A stretch of 64,000 bases of DNA from Streptococcus mutans (GTDB lineage Bacteria > Bacillota > Bacilli > Lactobacillales > Streptococcaceae), in contig NZ_AP019720.1 of NCBI RefSeq assembly GCF_006739205.1, positions 682,001 through 746,000 on the forward strand. Reading direction: 5' to 3'. Position numbers and translations under genes: made by a program. Below, piece after piece: positions 45,401 through 53,137 of this stretch. The notes beneath the pieces were generated by a model. That model worked only from the letters and a program-made list of their open reading frames with translations, searched no databases and was not told the origin of the DNA. The stretch's first letter is position 1; the number at the start of each line of letters is the position of its first letter.

Positions 45401-47929
45401 ATGTTAGAGTTAAAGCATATTACTAAAGTATATGAAACTGCGGGTATTAAGCGAATGGCTTTGGAAAATGTTAGTGTCAACTTTCGTGCCAATGAATTTG
45501 TTGCGGTTTTAGGGCAGTCCGGCTCAGGGAAAACGACCTTGCTTAATATTATTGGCGGTTTGGATCAATACACGACTGGTGATTTATTAATCAACGGAAA
45601 ATCGACCAAAGATTTTAAAGACAAAGACTGGGACAGCTATCGCAATAATACTATTGGTTTTGTTTTTCAGTCTTATAATCTCATTTCGCATCAAACAGCG
45701 CTGGCTAATGTTGAATTAGCCCTAACCCTATCAGGTGTTTCAAAAGCTGAACGCCGAAAACGTGCTTTGGATGCTTTGAAGCGGGTTGGTTTGGAAGATG
45801 AGATTAATAAAAAGCCCAACCAAATGTCAGGTGGTCAGATGCAGCGGGTTGCGATTGCGCGTGCCTTAGTTAATAATCCTGATATCTTACTGGCTGATGA
45901 ACCAACAGGGGCTTTAGACTCAGAAACATCCTTGCAGATTATGGATTTGCTAAAGGAAATTGCTCAAGAGCGTTTAGTCATTATGGTAACTCATAATCCC
46001 GATTTAGCAGAAAAATATTCTAATCGCATTATCAAGGTTCTTGATGGTCATATTATTAATGACAGCAATCCATATACTGACGATGAGATCAGAAAAGCAA
46101 CTGTTGATTTTAAAAAGACTAAAATGTCTTTTACAACAGCTCTTTCGCTTTCTTTTAATAATTTATTGACCAAGAAGGGACGAACCTTGCTAACTGCCTT
46201 TGCAGGATCTATTGGGATCATTGGGATTGCTTTGATCTTATCGCTGTCAAATGGTGTGCAAAAATATATTGCTAAAACGCAAGAAGATACGCTGGTTGCT
46301 TATCCTTTATCTATCGAAAAGTCTTCCAATAAAAATTTTATCGGACTTCTTGCAGCTAATAGTAATGAAAACAAGAAGTCTGATAAGAAAAAGACAAACA
46401 AGAAGATTGGAACCAATAGTATCCTAAAGAATATGATTTCAACGCAGGTCGTTGATAATGATTTGGCTTCATTTAAAACTTATATCAAAAAACATCAAAA
46501 GAAATTTGCTGCTGTTACCAAAGATATTCAGTATTCTTATAAAATAACACCTCGAATTTATCAGTCTGATACTTCAAAGGGAGTCAAAGCTGTCAATCCT
46601 AATACTTTAAGCAAAGATCTGAAAGATACCAGCACAAGTATTCAAACAGTCGTTTCTAACCTTGATATTTGGCAAGAATTATCTTCTAATGAAAAAATGC
46701 TGTCTTCACAATATCAAGTTATTTCAGGGCATTTGCCAAAGCAATATAATGAAGTTGTGCTTATGGCTGATGAAAACAACAAAATTGATGATTATGTTCT
46801 TTACAGTTTGGGAATTAAGGATGCCAAGCAATTAAATAGCAAAACGATTAAAAAAGTCAAAACCAGCAGTTACCATTATAAAGATTTGATTGGCAGAACT
46901 TACAAGCTCGTTATCAATTCTGATCTTTACCAAAAAGAAGGTAATGCTTGGATTGATCGTTCTGATAATGATGCTTACATGAAGCAAGTCATCAATGCTG
47001 CTGAAAATATTAAGATTGTTGGTATTGTCAAACCACAAGAAGGAACAACAAGCGAAAGTTCCAGTGCCGGTGTTGGTTACAGCCATGATTTAACTGATTA
47101 TCTTGCTAAAAAAATCAAGAGCAGCACTATTGCCAAAGAGCAGCTGGCTAATAAGAAATTGAATGTCTTTACCGGTCAATCCTTTTCAAGCGGTAACAAA
47201 ACTTTCTCCTCAGACAATTTGAGTGTTCAGCAGCAAGCTAGTATGGCTTCGATGTCAGCTGAAGAATTAGCTGATTATGTCAATCGTTACAATGAAAATG
47301 CCAATGCAACTTATAAAGATAACTTGGAAAAAATTGGTATCATTGATAACAATAATCCAGAAACCATCCATTTTTATGCCTCTTCTTTCAAAGATAAGGA
47401 AGCTCTGAAGGATTTAATCAGTGATTATAATAAAAAAGTCAAAAGGGATAAGCATAAGTCTAGAGTAATTCGTTATACAGATACAGTTGGTTTGATGATG
47501 TCATCAGTAACAACAATGATTAATGCCGTCACCTATATTTTAATTGGTTTTGTTGCTATTTCCTTGATTGTATCGTCTATTATGATTGGTATTATTACCT
47601 ATATCTCTGTTTTAGAACGCACCAAGGAAATTGGTGTTTTGCGTGCTATGGGGGCTTCTAAGAAGGATGTAACCCGTATCTTTACAGCAGAGACCATTAT
47701 TGAAGGTGCTATCGCTGGAGTACTTGGAATCTTGATTACCCTTTTACTAAATATTGCGATTACACTTATTGTGAAAAATTGGCTGAATATCAATCATATC
47801 TCTTCCCTACCTATTTGGTCAGCAATTGTTCTCATTGCTATTTCTATCGTACTCACCGTCTTTGCAGGTATTCTGCCATCACGTGTAGCAGCTAAAAAAG
47901 ATCCCGTCGAAGCCTTACGGACAGAATAA
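45401..47929 (+). CDS. Fused ABC transporter ATPase-permease (FtsX/MacB type)
   Basis: An 842-residue fusion. Residues 1-225 are the ATPase: Walker A GQSGSGKTTLL near 39, Q-loop VFQSYNL, signature MSGGQMQRVAIARAL near 145, Walker B ILLADEPTGALD. Then come a membrane helix near 265-285, a ~400-residue extracellular domain rich in Lys/Ser, and three C-terminal helices (about 705-830) with ERTKEIGVLRAMGASKKDVTRIF, the FtsX coupling region. It is a type VII mechanotransmission exporter; the substrate (peptide, lipid or antimicrobial) is unknown. No regulator is adjacent. AGGAG precedes the ATG. Confidence 0.85.
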   Translation: MLELKHITKVYETAGIKRMALENVSVNFRANEFVAVLGQSGSGKTTLLNIIGGLDQYTTGDLLINGKSTKDFKDKDWDSYRNNTIGFVFQSYNLISHQTALANVELALTLSGVSKAERRKRALDALKRVGLEDEINKKPNQMSGGQMQRVAIARALVNNPDILLADEPTGALDSETSLQIMDLLKEIAQERLVIMVTHNPDLAEKYSNRIIKVLDGHIINDSNPYTDDEIRKATVDFKKTKMSFTTALSLSFNNLLTKKGRTLLTAFAGSIGIIGIALILSLSNGVQKYIAKTQEDTLVAYPLSIEKSSNKNFIGLLAANSNENKKSDKKKTNKKIGTNSILKNMISTQVVDNDLASFKTYIKKHQKKFAAVTKDIQYSYKITPRIYQSDTSKGVKAVNPNTLSKDLKDTSTSIQTVVSNLDIWQELSSNEKMLSSQYQVISGHLPKQYNEVVLMADENNKIDDYVLYSLGIKDAKQLNSKTIKKVKTSSYHYKDLIGRTYKLVINSDLYQKEGNAWIDRSDNDAYMKQVINAAENIKIVGIVKPQEGTTSESSSAGVGYSHDLTDYLAKKIKSSTIAKEQLANKKLNVFTGQSFSSGNKTFSSDNLSVQQQASMASMSAEELADYVNRYNENANATYKDNLEKIGIIDNNNPETIHFYASSFKDKEALKDLISDYNKKVKRDKHKSRVIRYTDTVGLMMSSVTTMINAVTYILIGFVAISLIVSSIMIGIITYISVLERTKEIGVLRAMGASKKDVTRIFTAETIIEGAIAGVLGILITLLLNIAITLIVKNWLNINHISSLPIWSAIVLIAISIVLTVFAGILPSRVAAKKDPVEALRTE

Positions 47930-47933
47930 AGAC

Positions 47934-47973
47934 AAAAGCGAAACAAAAAGATAATAATTGTTTCGCTTTTTTA
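47934..47973 (+). terminator. Terminator after the ABC transporter gene
   Basis: AAAAGCGAAACAA / TTGTTTCGCTTTT stem with a 10-nt loop and T-tract. Confidence 0.88.
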
Positions 47974-48104
47974 TGCACCATTATCTAATAAGTCCTTTTA
48001 AAAGACTCAATTAAAAATAGTTAAAGTTTGTTTTAAAAGGATGATAAAAATTTTAATGGCAAGCATTTTCCATATTTTAACTTTTAATTTTAAATTTATG
48101 AAAC

Positions 48105-49280
48105 TTACGTTCTTTGGTTGAAGAACGTATAAAGATATTCCAATATAGCCAAAAGAGCAAAGCCCCAGCCACACATTGCTAAAACTGATGCAGCCGTTTT
48201 ATTTCCTAAAAGATTAGCAACAAAATTAACAACTGAAGGAGAAAGAAAGGCACCTAGATTGATTCCCATTAGGATAACTGAAGTTGTCAATGTTCCACCC
48301 TCTTTGGGGCCAACCTGTGCTGCTCGGAGAAAAGCTTGTGGAAAAACCCAACCAAAGAAAATTCCAGCAATAATAACTCCCAAAACAACCATAGCTGCAT
48401 TACTGGCACTGGCAACAATGAAGAAGCCCATAGCTATACCTGTCAATGAGATGGGTAGCATAAAATTACCAACGCGCTTACTTAATTTTCCAAAGGCAAT
48501 AGCTGAAAACATAGATGACAGCCCTAATACTGCAAGAATAGAAGAGGCTGCTGAAGCAGAAATGAGGCCAGTTTCCGCTCCAAAAAGTGCCATCTTAATG
48601 GTCATCATCATAAACATGCCAAAGATAATGAGAAAAAGCAAGGCCAAGAGAAGGATATGTCCATTAATAGAATCCGCCAATTTTGGTCTTTCTTTTTTAA
48701 TAGTTGGTTGATCGTCAGGAATAACAACAAAAGCGCCGAAGAGAATAAGCGGAATAAGAGCAATAAAATATCCCATAAAGGCAACTTTCCAACCAGCTAA
48801 TACCAAGGCTCCTAATAAGAAACCAAAACCAGCATTTCCAAGATTTTGACCAGTATTTTGAAATCCTAACATATCGGATAATTCTTGGTCTTTATAAAAA
48901 CGATACATTAAACTAACTGAAAAAGGATTAAATAAACCAATTCCACAGCCCATAAGGAAACGTAAGAAGACAATAGCATAATAATTAGGAATAAAAGAAG
49001 GTAAAACACCACCTAAAAGGTACATCAACAAACCAGCCATAATAGTACGTTTAATACCAAATTTATTAGCAATCGTATCTGCAAAGAGAATGAGCAGAAG
49101 CACTCCGAAATTTGGAAGAGTTGAAATCATCTCAATTTCTGCTGTTGACTGTTGAGTAAAAGTCTTTTGCAACAGATTATTGGCAATAGAAATCGAAGGA
49201 GCTGTCATGGCTAGAATGGATAGAGACAAGACTGAAATTTTAAAAAACCAAGAGCTTGGACTGAGATTTTTTTGATTCAT
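48105..49280 (-). CDS. Major facilitator superfamily transporter
   Basis: A 391-residue carrier with about twelve membrane segments. NKFGIKRTIMAGLLMYLLGGVLPSF near residue 67 is the MFS A-motif region, and GCGIGLFNPFSVSLMYRFYKDQE is near 110. It is encoded 9 bp downstream of the flavoprotein, as one operon divergent from an AraC regulator. It may import the substrate of that flavoprotein; this is inferred from context only. GGAGG precedes the ATG. Confidence 0.85.
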   Translation of the reverse strand: MNQKNLSPSSWFFKISVLSLSILAMTAPSISIANNLLQKTFTQQSTAEIEMISTLPNFGVLLLILFADTIANKFGIKRTIMAGLLMYLLGGVLPSFIPNYYAIVFLRFLMGCGIGLFNPFSVSLMYRFYKDQELSDMLGFQNTGQNLGNAGFGFLLGALVLAGWKVAFMGYFIALIPLILFGAFVVIPDDQPTIKKERPKLADSINGHILLLALLFLIIFGMFMMMTIKMALFGAETGLISASAASSILAVLGLSSMFSAIAFGKLSKRVGNFMLPISLTGIAMGFFIVASASNAAMVVLGVIIAGIFFGWVFPQAFLRAAQVGPKEGGTLTTSVILMGINLGAFLSPSVVNFVANLLGNKTAASVLAMCGWGFALLAILEYLYTFFNQRT

Positions 49281-49289
49281 GAGAGCCTC

Positions 49290-50780
49290 CTAATTGTATT
49301 TTTTAATATCGTTAGCGGCAGCTAGACCAGCTAAACGTCCAGATGTCCATGAGAAGCCTGAAGCTAAACCTTCATAAGCAGGATAATTGCGAGGGGCATA
49401 ATAACCACCAGCATTAGCTCCGCCAGTATAAAGTCCAGAAATTGCTTTCATATAAGCATCAAGAACGCGAAGATCTTTATCAACACGGACACCGCCAACT
49501 GTTCCTAAATAAACCACTTGAGCGATAAAAGCATAAAATGGTCCCTTCTTGACATCATATTTAAGTGATGATGCAGATTTACTGAATATTTCATCGTTTT
49601 GGCTTGCAATGGCCTTGTTGTATTCTGCCACGGTTGCCTTAAAAGCGATAGGATCCATTCCGGAATTCTGAGCTAGCTCTTCAAGACTGTCTCCTTTAAA
49701 AGCGATGCCTTGTTGGACTGCTTGCTCAGCTAAGCTTACAAAATCTCCCTTAGCCTGAGAAGCACCCGGTCCGGATTTGGAAATAGTAAGCAGTGGCTGC
49801 TTCGTATAACTTTCAAGTGTTGCTGTGTCCATGACATAGTAATATTTACTACCTACACCATAGGCAGCGTTGGACCATTGAACCGTATCATAAACGACAT
49901 CTTCATTGGTAAAACGAGAACCATTTGGATCTACCCAAAGCAAGGGTGAAAGCAAAAGTTGTGTTAGAGGTGAATCATTAAAGCCTGCTAATTGCTTGCC
50001 TTTGGTTTCTTGGGTAACAGTGGATTGAGCCATTTGCGCTGCATGAATAAGAGCTGATCCATCAATATTAACTCCTCCAGCAGCTTCCATAGCTGACAAG
50101 CCTTCTCCCATATTAGGAACACCTAAAGTGCGAAGATTTAAAGTTCGCATAACCTTGGCTACACGTCTTTTATCACCGCCAAAGCCACCTGTAGTAATAA
50201 TGCTAGCTTTAGCATGCACTGTCATACTTTCTCCTGCATCATTGAGAGCTTTCAAACCACGGACATGTCCATTAGAATCTTGAAGGAGTTCCGTCATTCT
50301 GACACCAAAGATAAAGGTGACTCCCATTGCTTCCAACGATTTTTGAATTTGCAGATAACTAGAGTCCTTATTCATATACATGTGATAAGAACCACCTTGG
50401 TAATCATTACCAAAATGTGCAAATTGAGTAGAATTCTTAGTTGGATTGAGCTTAATTTCCATTCCCAATTTTTCAATTTCCTCTAAAGTTTCTTTAGCAT
50501 GTTCGATGATGTTTTTTAACAAAGCACCATTACTTAGAAAATGATTATGTTCTTGCAGTTGTCTGATGGCTTCTTGCGTAGAAAGCTTTAAACCTGCAGC
50601 GTTTTGCTCTTTAGTGTTAATGGCAAAAAAACCTGAGGAAATTCTAGTATTCCCACCAATTTGTTTTAATTTTTCGAGAACCAAGACTTTAAGTCCATTT
50701 TGAGCGGCAGCATGAGCAGCAGCTAAACCAGCACCGCCAGCTCCAGCAACGACGACATCAACTTTGTATTCTTTTTCCAT
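49290..50780 (-). CDS. FAD-dependent reductase, fumarate-reductase flavoprotein family
   Basis: A 496-residue FAD-binding-2 protein: dinucleotide fold VDVVVAGAGGAGLAAAHAAAQNGLKVLVLEK at residues 8-38, GGNTRISSGFFAIN near 42, GSYHMYMNKDSS and the C-terminal VGGVRVDKDLRVLD...GLYTGGANAGGYYAPRNYPAYEG. It lacks an N-terminal signal, heme motifs and an FMN-binding domain, so it is a soluble cytosolic relative of flavocytochrome c and urocanate reductases. It may use an enoate acceptor with reduced flavin supplied by the FMN reductase at 51891-52757. Real substrate unknown. Confidence 0.82.
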   Translation of the reverse strand: MEKEYKVDVVVAGAGGAGLAAAHAAAQNGLKVLVLEKLKQIGGNTRISSGFFAINTKEQNAAGLKLSTQEAIRQLQEHNHFLSNGALLKNIIEHAKETLEEIEKLGMEIKLNPTKNSTQFAHFGNDYQGGSYHMYMNKDSSYLQIQKSLEAMGVTFIFGVRMTELLQDSNGHVRGLKALNDAGESMTVHAKASIITTGGFGGDKRRVAKVMRTLNLRTLGVPNMGEGLSAMEAAGGVNIDGSALIHAAQMAQSTVTQETKGKQLAGFNDSPLTQLLLSPLLWVDPNGSRFTNEDVVYDTVQWSNAAYGVGSKYYYVMDTATLESYTKQPLLTISKSGPGASQAKGDFVSLAEQAVQQGIAFKGDSLEELAQNSGMDPIAFKATVAEYNKAIASQNDEIFSKSASSLKYDVKKGPFYAFIAQVVYLGTVGGVRVDKDLRVLDAYMKAISGLYTGGANAGGYYAPRNYPAYEGLASGFSWTSGRLAGLAAANDIKKYN

Positions 50781-50904
50781 ATGACAGTTCCTCGCATTTT
50801 TAATTTATGTTATAATTATAAGTGAAAAACATCACATTTGAAAAGCCTTACAAATATCTTAAAAAATGACTTTTTATGACTTTTAGATGGGAGGTTTGCT
50901 TAGT

Positions 50905-51771
50905 ATGGTCCGTTTTATTTCAAATACCTTATCGCAAACTCTAAATGAACCCTTTCAGCAATCTCATAAATCTTGCAAACATCTTTATATTTTGGAAATT
51001 CTTTCGCAGGTGGTTATTGTTTCAGACCAAAAACAAGTCCCTTTACAACCTTATGATATTATCCTCGCTCAATCTTTTAATCACTTGCAGATAGACTCTC
51101 TAGATAGAAATCCCATTTTACTGCGTTTATATAGTCTTGATTTTGACCTACCGTCACCGCTCAATCAATATACTGTGGGCGACAATCCTCTCATTCATGA
51201 TTTAATGAATGATCATACAAGTGAAGATGCTTATATTCTTTTTACAAATCTATCCGATTTAATTTGCCATGCCTATCTTGATGCCCTTGAAAAATTAGAA
51301 AATCTAAGAGACAATAATGATGAACAAGTCTATATTGATTTTCAAAGGCAAAAGCTAGCAGGTTTGTTATTTACGGAGCTCCTGCGTCAACATGATGCTA
51401 AAGTATCTAAATTTGCCTCTCGCTTTCCTTCAGTAAATGTTAAGTATGCTTCTAAGGATAGCCAATCAGGTGCTATTATGAAATACGTTTCAGATAATGT
51501 TCATCATATTAGCTTAAAAGAAGCGGCAGCTCATTTTTTTTATCAAGCCAATTATTTTTCAAGGCTCTGCCACGAGCTTTTTGGTATTTCTTTTAATCAA
51601 TTAAAAACAACCATTCGTTTAGAAATTGCTAAAGAACAATTGCGACTGACAACTAAAAGTGTAGAAGAAATTAGCCAAGAATTAGGCTACAAAGCTGTTT
51701 CAAATTTTCATCGTAATTTTAAAAGTCAGACGGGCATGACACCAAATGATTATCGACAAGATAAACAATAG
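50905..51771 (+). CDS. AraC-family regulator
   Basis: 288 residues. The N-terminal part begins MVRFISNTLSQTLNEPFQQSHKSCKHLYILEILSQ; the C-terminal 100 residues are the double helix-turn-helix (IMKYVSDNVHHISLKEAAAHFFYQANYFSRLCHELFGISFNQLKTTIRLEIAKEQL...SVEEISQELGYKAVSNFHRNFKSQTGMTPNDYRQ). It is divergent from the flavoprotein-MFS operon, which it probably controls. ATG 50905 is preceded by GGGAGG at 50889-50894; an in-frame ATG at 50887 has no such site. Confidence 0.87.
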   Translation: MVRFISNTLSQTLNEPFQQSHKSCKHLYILEILSQVVIVSDQKQVPLQPYDIILAQSFNHLQIDSLDRNPILLRLYSLDFDLPSPLNQYTVGDNPLIHDLMNDHTSEDAYILFTNLSDLICHAYLDALEKLENLRDNNDEQVYIDFQRQKLAGLLFTELLRQHDAKVSKFASRFPSVNVKYASKDSQSGAIMKYVSDNVHHISLKEAAAHFFYQANYFSRLCHELFGISFNQLKTTIRLEIAKEQLRLTTKSVEEISQELGYKAVSNFHRNFKSQTGMTPNDYRQDKQ

Positions 51772-51792
51772 AAAGATACTTAAATAAAAGTT

Positions 51793-51827
51793 AAAAAAAG
51801 TCATTATATAAGATATGACTTTTTTTA
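51793..51827 (+). terminator. Terminator after the AraC gene
   Basis: Perfect stem AAAAAAAGTCAT / ATGACTTTTTTT around a 10-nt loop. Confidence 0.88.
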
Positions 51828-51890
51828 ATCGCAAGATGCATTTTTCTGTATAATAGAGATAGAATAATCAGAAAAAGAAAGGAACTATCG

Positions 51891-52757
51891 ATGAAATTAG
51901 TTGCTATTGTTGGTTCTAATGCCTCCTTTTCCTATAATCGTTTATTGTTGCAATTTATTAAAGAGCGGTTCGGTCAAGCTTTTGCATTGGAGATTTTGGA
52001 AATTAAAGAGCTCCCTCTTTTCAATCAAGATAGTAGTGCTGCAGATTGTCCTCTTATTCAAAAGCTTAATGAAGATATCTTAAATGCAGATGGCATCATT
52101 ATTGCGACAGCAGAGCACAATCAAACCATTACAGCCAGTTTAAAATCCATGCTTGAATGGTTATCTTACCAGCTTCATCCCTTTAAAAATAAACCTGTCA
52201 TGATTGTCGGAGCTTCTTATTATAATCAGGGAACTTCTCATGCACAAGAGCACTTAAGGCAAATCCTAAATGCTCCCGGTCTTGATGCTTGGGTCATGCC
52301 CGGAAATGAATTTTTTCTAGGGAATGCCTCAGAAGTCTTTGATGAAAATAATCAAATAAAAGATGATGATACCGTTATTTATCTTGCGCAATGTTTACAA
52401 CGTTTTATTCGCTATGTCACTGTTGTTCAGGAGTTAAAGGGAGATTCCATTCAACTTAGTGATGCAATTTCAGGAGCATCAGAATCAGTCCAAGAGGACT
52501 CTGCTACATCTGCTATGCTAGAAAAGCAATTGTCACTACAAAAGAAAGAGACCAATACTCCCTTTGAAAGAGCACTAGATAAAACTTATGGACCGGCTTT
52601 GAAAGATACACTTGAAGATCCATTTGATAAGGATTTAGATGCCCAATACAAAGCAATCAAAAAACAACCAATACCTTTTGAAAAAGCCTTAGACAATATC
52701 TTTGGAAAAGATTTAGGTATCGAAACAACCGATCCGCTGGATAATTTATTAAGATAA
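51891..52757 (+). CDS. NADPH-dependent FMN reductase with repeat-bearing C-terminal tail
   Basis: A 288-residue protein. The first ~175 residues are an FMN-reductase flavodoxin fold: MKLVAIVGSNASFSYNRLLLQFI, LNADGIIIATAEHNQTITASLKSMLEWL near 65 and KPVMIVGASYYNQGTSHAQEHLRQIL near 103. The last ~85 residues are an acidic/basic tail with a repeated unit: PFERALDKTYGPAL, PFDKDLDAQYKAI and PFEKALDNIFGKDL. It likely supplies reduced FMN to the neighbouring reductase. AAAGGAAC precedes the ATG. Confidence 0.8.
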   Translation: MKLVAIVGSNASFSYNRLLLQFIKERFGQAFALEILEIKELPLFNQDSSAADCPLIQKLNEDILNADGIIIATAEHNQTITASLKSMLEWLSYQLHPFKNKPVMIVGASYYNQGTSHAQEHLRQILNAPGLDAWVMPGNEFFLGNASEVFDENNQIKDDDTVIYLAQCLQRFIRYVTVVQELKGDSIQLSDAISGASESVQEDSATSAMLEKQLSLQKKETNTPFERALDKTYGPALKDTLEDPFDKDLDAQYKAIKKQPIPFEKALDNIFGKDLGIETTDPLDNLLR

Positions 52758-52774
52758 GAACAGTAAATGTCAGA

Positions 52775-52816
52775 TTGATGAAATAGTTTATTTTAGACTG
52801 GTTTCATCAATTTTTT
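52775..52816 (+). terminator. Terminator after the FMN reductase gene
   Basis: TTGATGAAA / TTTCATCAA stem with an 18-nt loop and six T. Confidence 0.75.
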
Positions 52817-52941
52817 GATTTGATAAACTAAAAATTTTTAAACGTTTTTTCTTGAAATCGGACAAAGCTTAGTTACATTTTAAAAATACAGAAATATTTC
52901 TATATTTTTTCATTTATATTGTTAAAATATTTCGTAGATAG

Positions 52942-52950
52942 TGGTATAAT
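52942..52950 (+). promoter_or_regulatory. Extended -10 promoter reading antisense to tracrRNA toward cas9
   Basis: TGGTATAAT with TTAAAA 17 bp upstream (52922-52927). It would start near 52957, run through the whole tracrRNA on the opposite strand and into cas9. Confidence 0.55.
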
Positions 52951-52973
52951 AGAAACGCTTACAGTAAAGCAAA

Positions 52974-53078
52974 TAAAAAAGCACCGAATCGGTGCGCACT
53001 TTTTCAAGTTGTGTACGGACTGGATTAAAAATCACTGCCTTATTTTAACTTGCTGTGTTGTTTCGAATGATTCCAACA
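52974..53078 (-). ncRNA. tracrRNA of the type II-A CRISPR system
   Basis: On the minus strand an anti-repeat (about 53052-53078) complements the array repeat over some 27 nt with one or two mismatches (GATTCC for GGTTCC on the plus strand). The S. pyogenes-like AAGTTAAAATAAGGC, AGTCCGT, ACTTGAAAAAGT and a terminator hairpin GCACCGATTCGGTGC with TTTTTT follow. Predicted length is about 105 nt. It pairs with pre-crRNA for RNase III processing and holds the crRNA in Cas9. A ~15-nt insertion (53022-53036) enlarges the nexus compared with S. pyogenes. Confidence 0.9.
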
Positions 53079-53083
53079 CAATT

Positions 53084-53112
53084 ATTGTATAATACTTATT
53101 GCTTTTTTGCAA
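53084..53112 (-). promoter_or_regulatory. Sigma-A promoter of tracrRNA
   Basis: Minus strand TTGCAA (53107-53112) and TACAAT (53084-53089) are 17 bp apart, giving a start near 53078. Confidence 0.65.
53088..53093 (+). promoter_or_regulatory. -10 of the cas9 promoter
   Basis: TATAAT on the plus strand, overlapping the tracrRNA -10 by two bases. No good -35. The start would be near 53100, so cas9 begins at ATG 53138. Confidence 0.55.
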
Positions 53113-53137
53113 GGACATTTTTTCAAAGGAGACATTT

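Noticed and set aside
48259..48711. 150-codon plus-strand frame inside the MFS gene
   Set aside because: Shadow of a membrane protein gene on the other strand; no supporting start signal.
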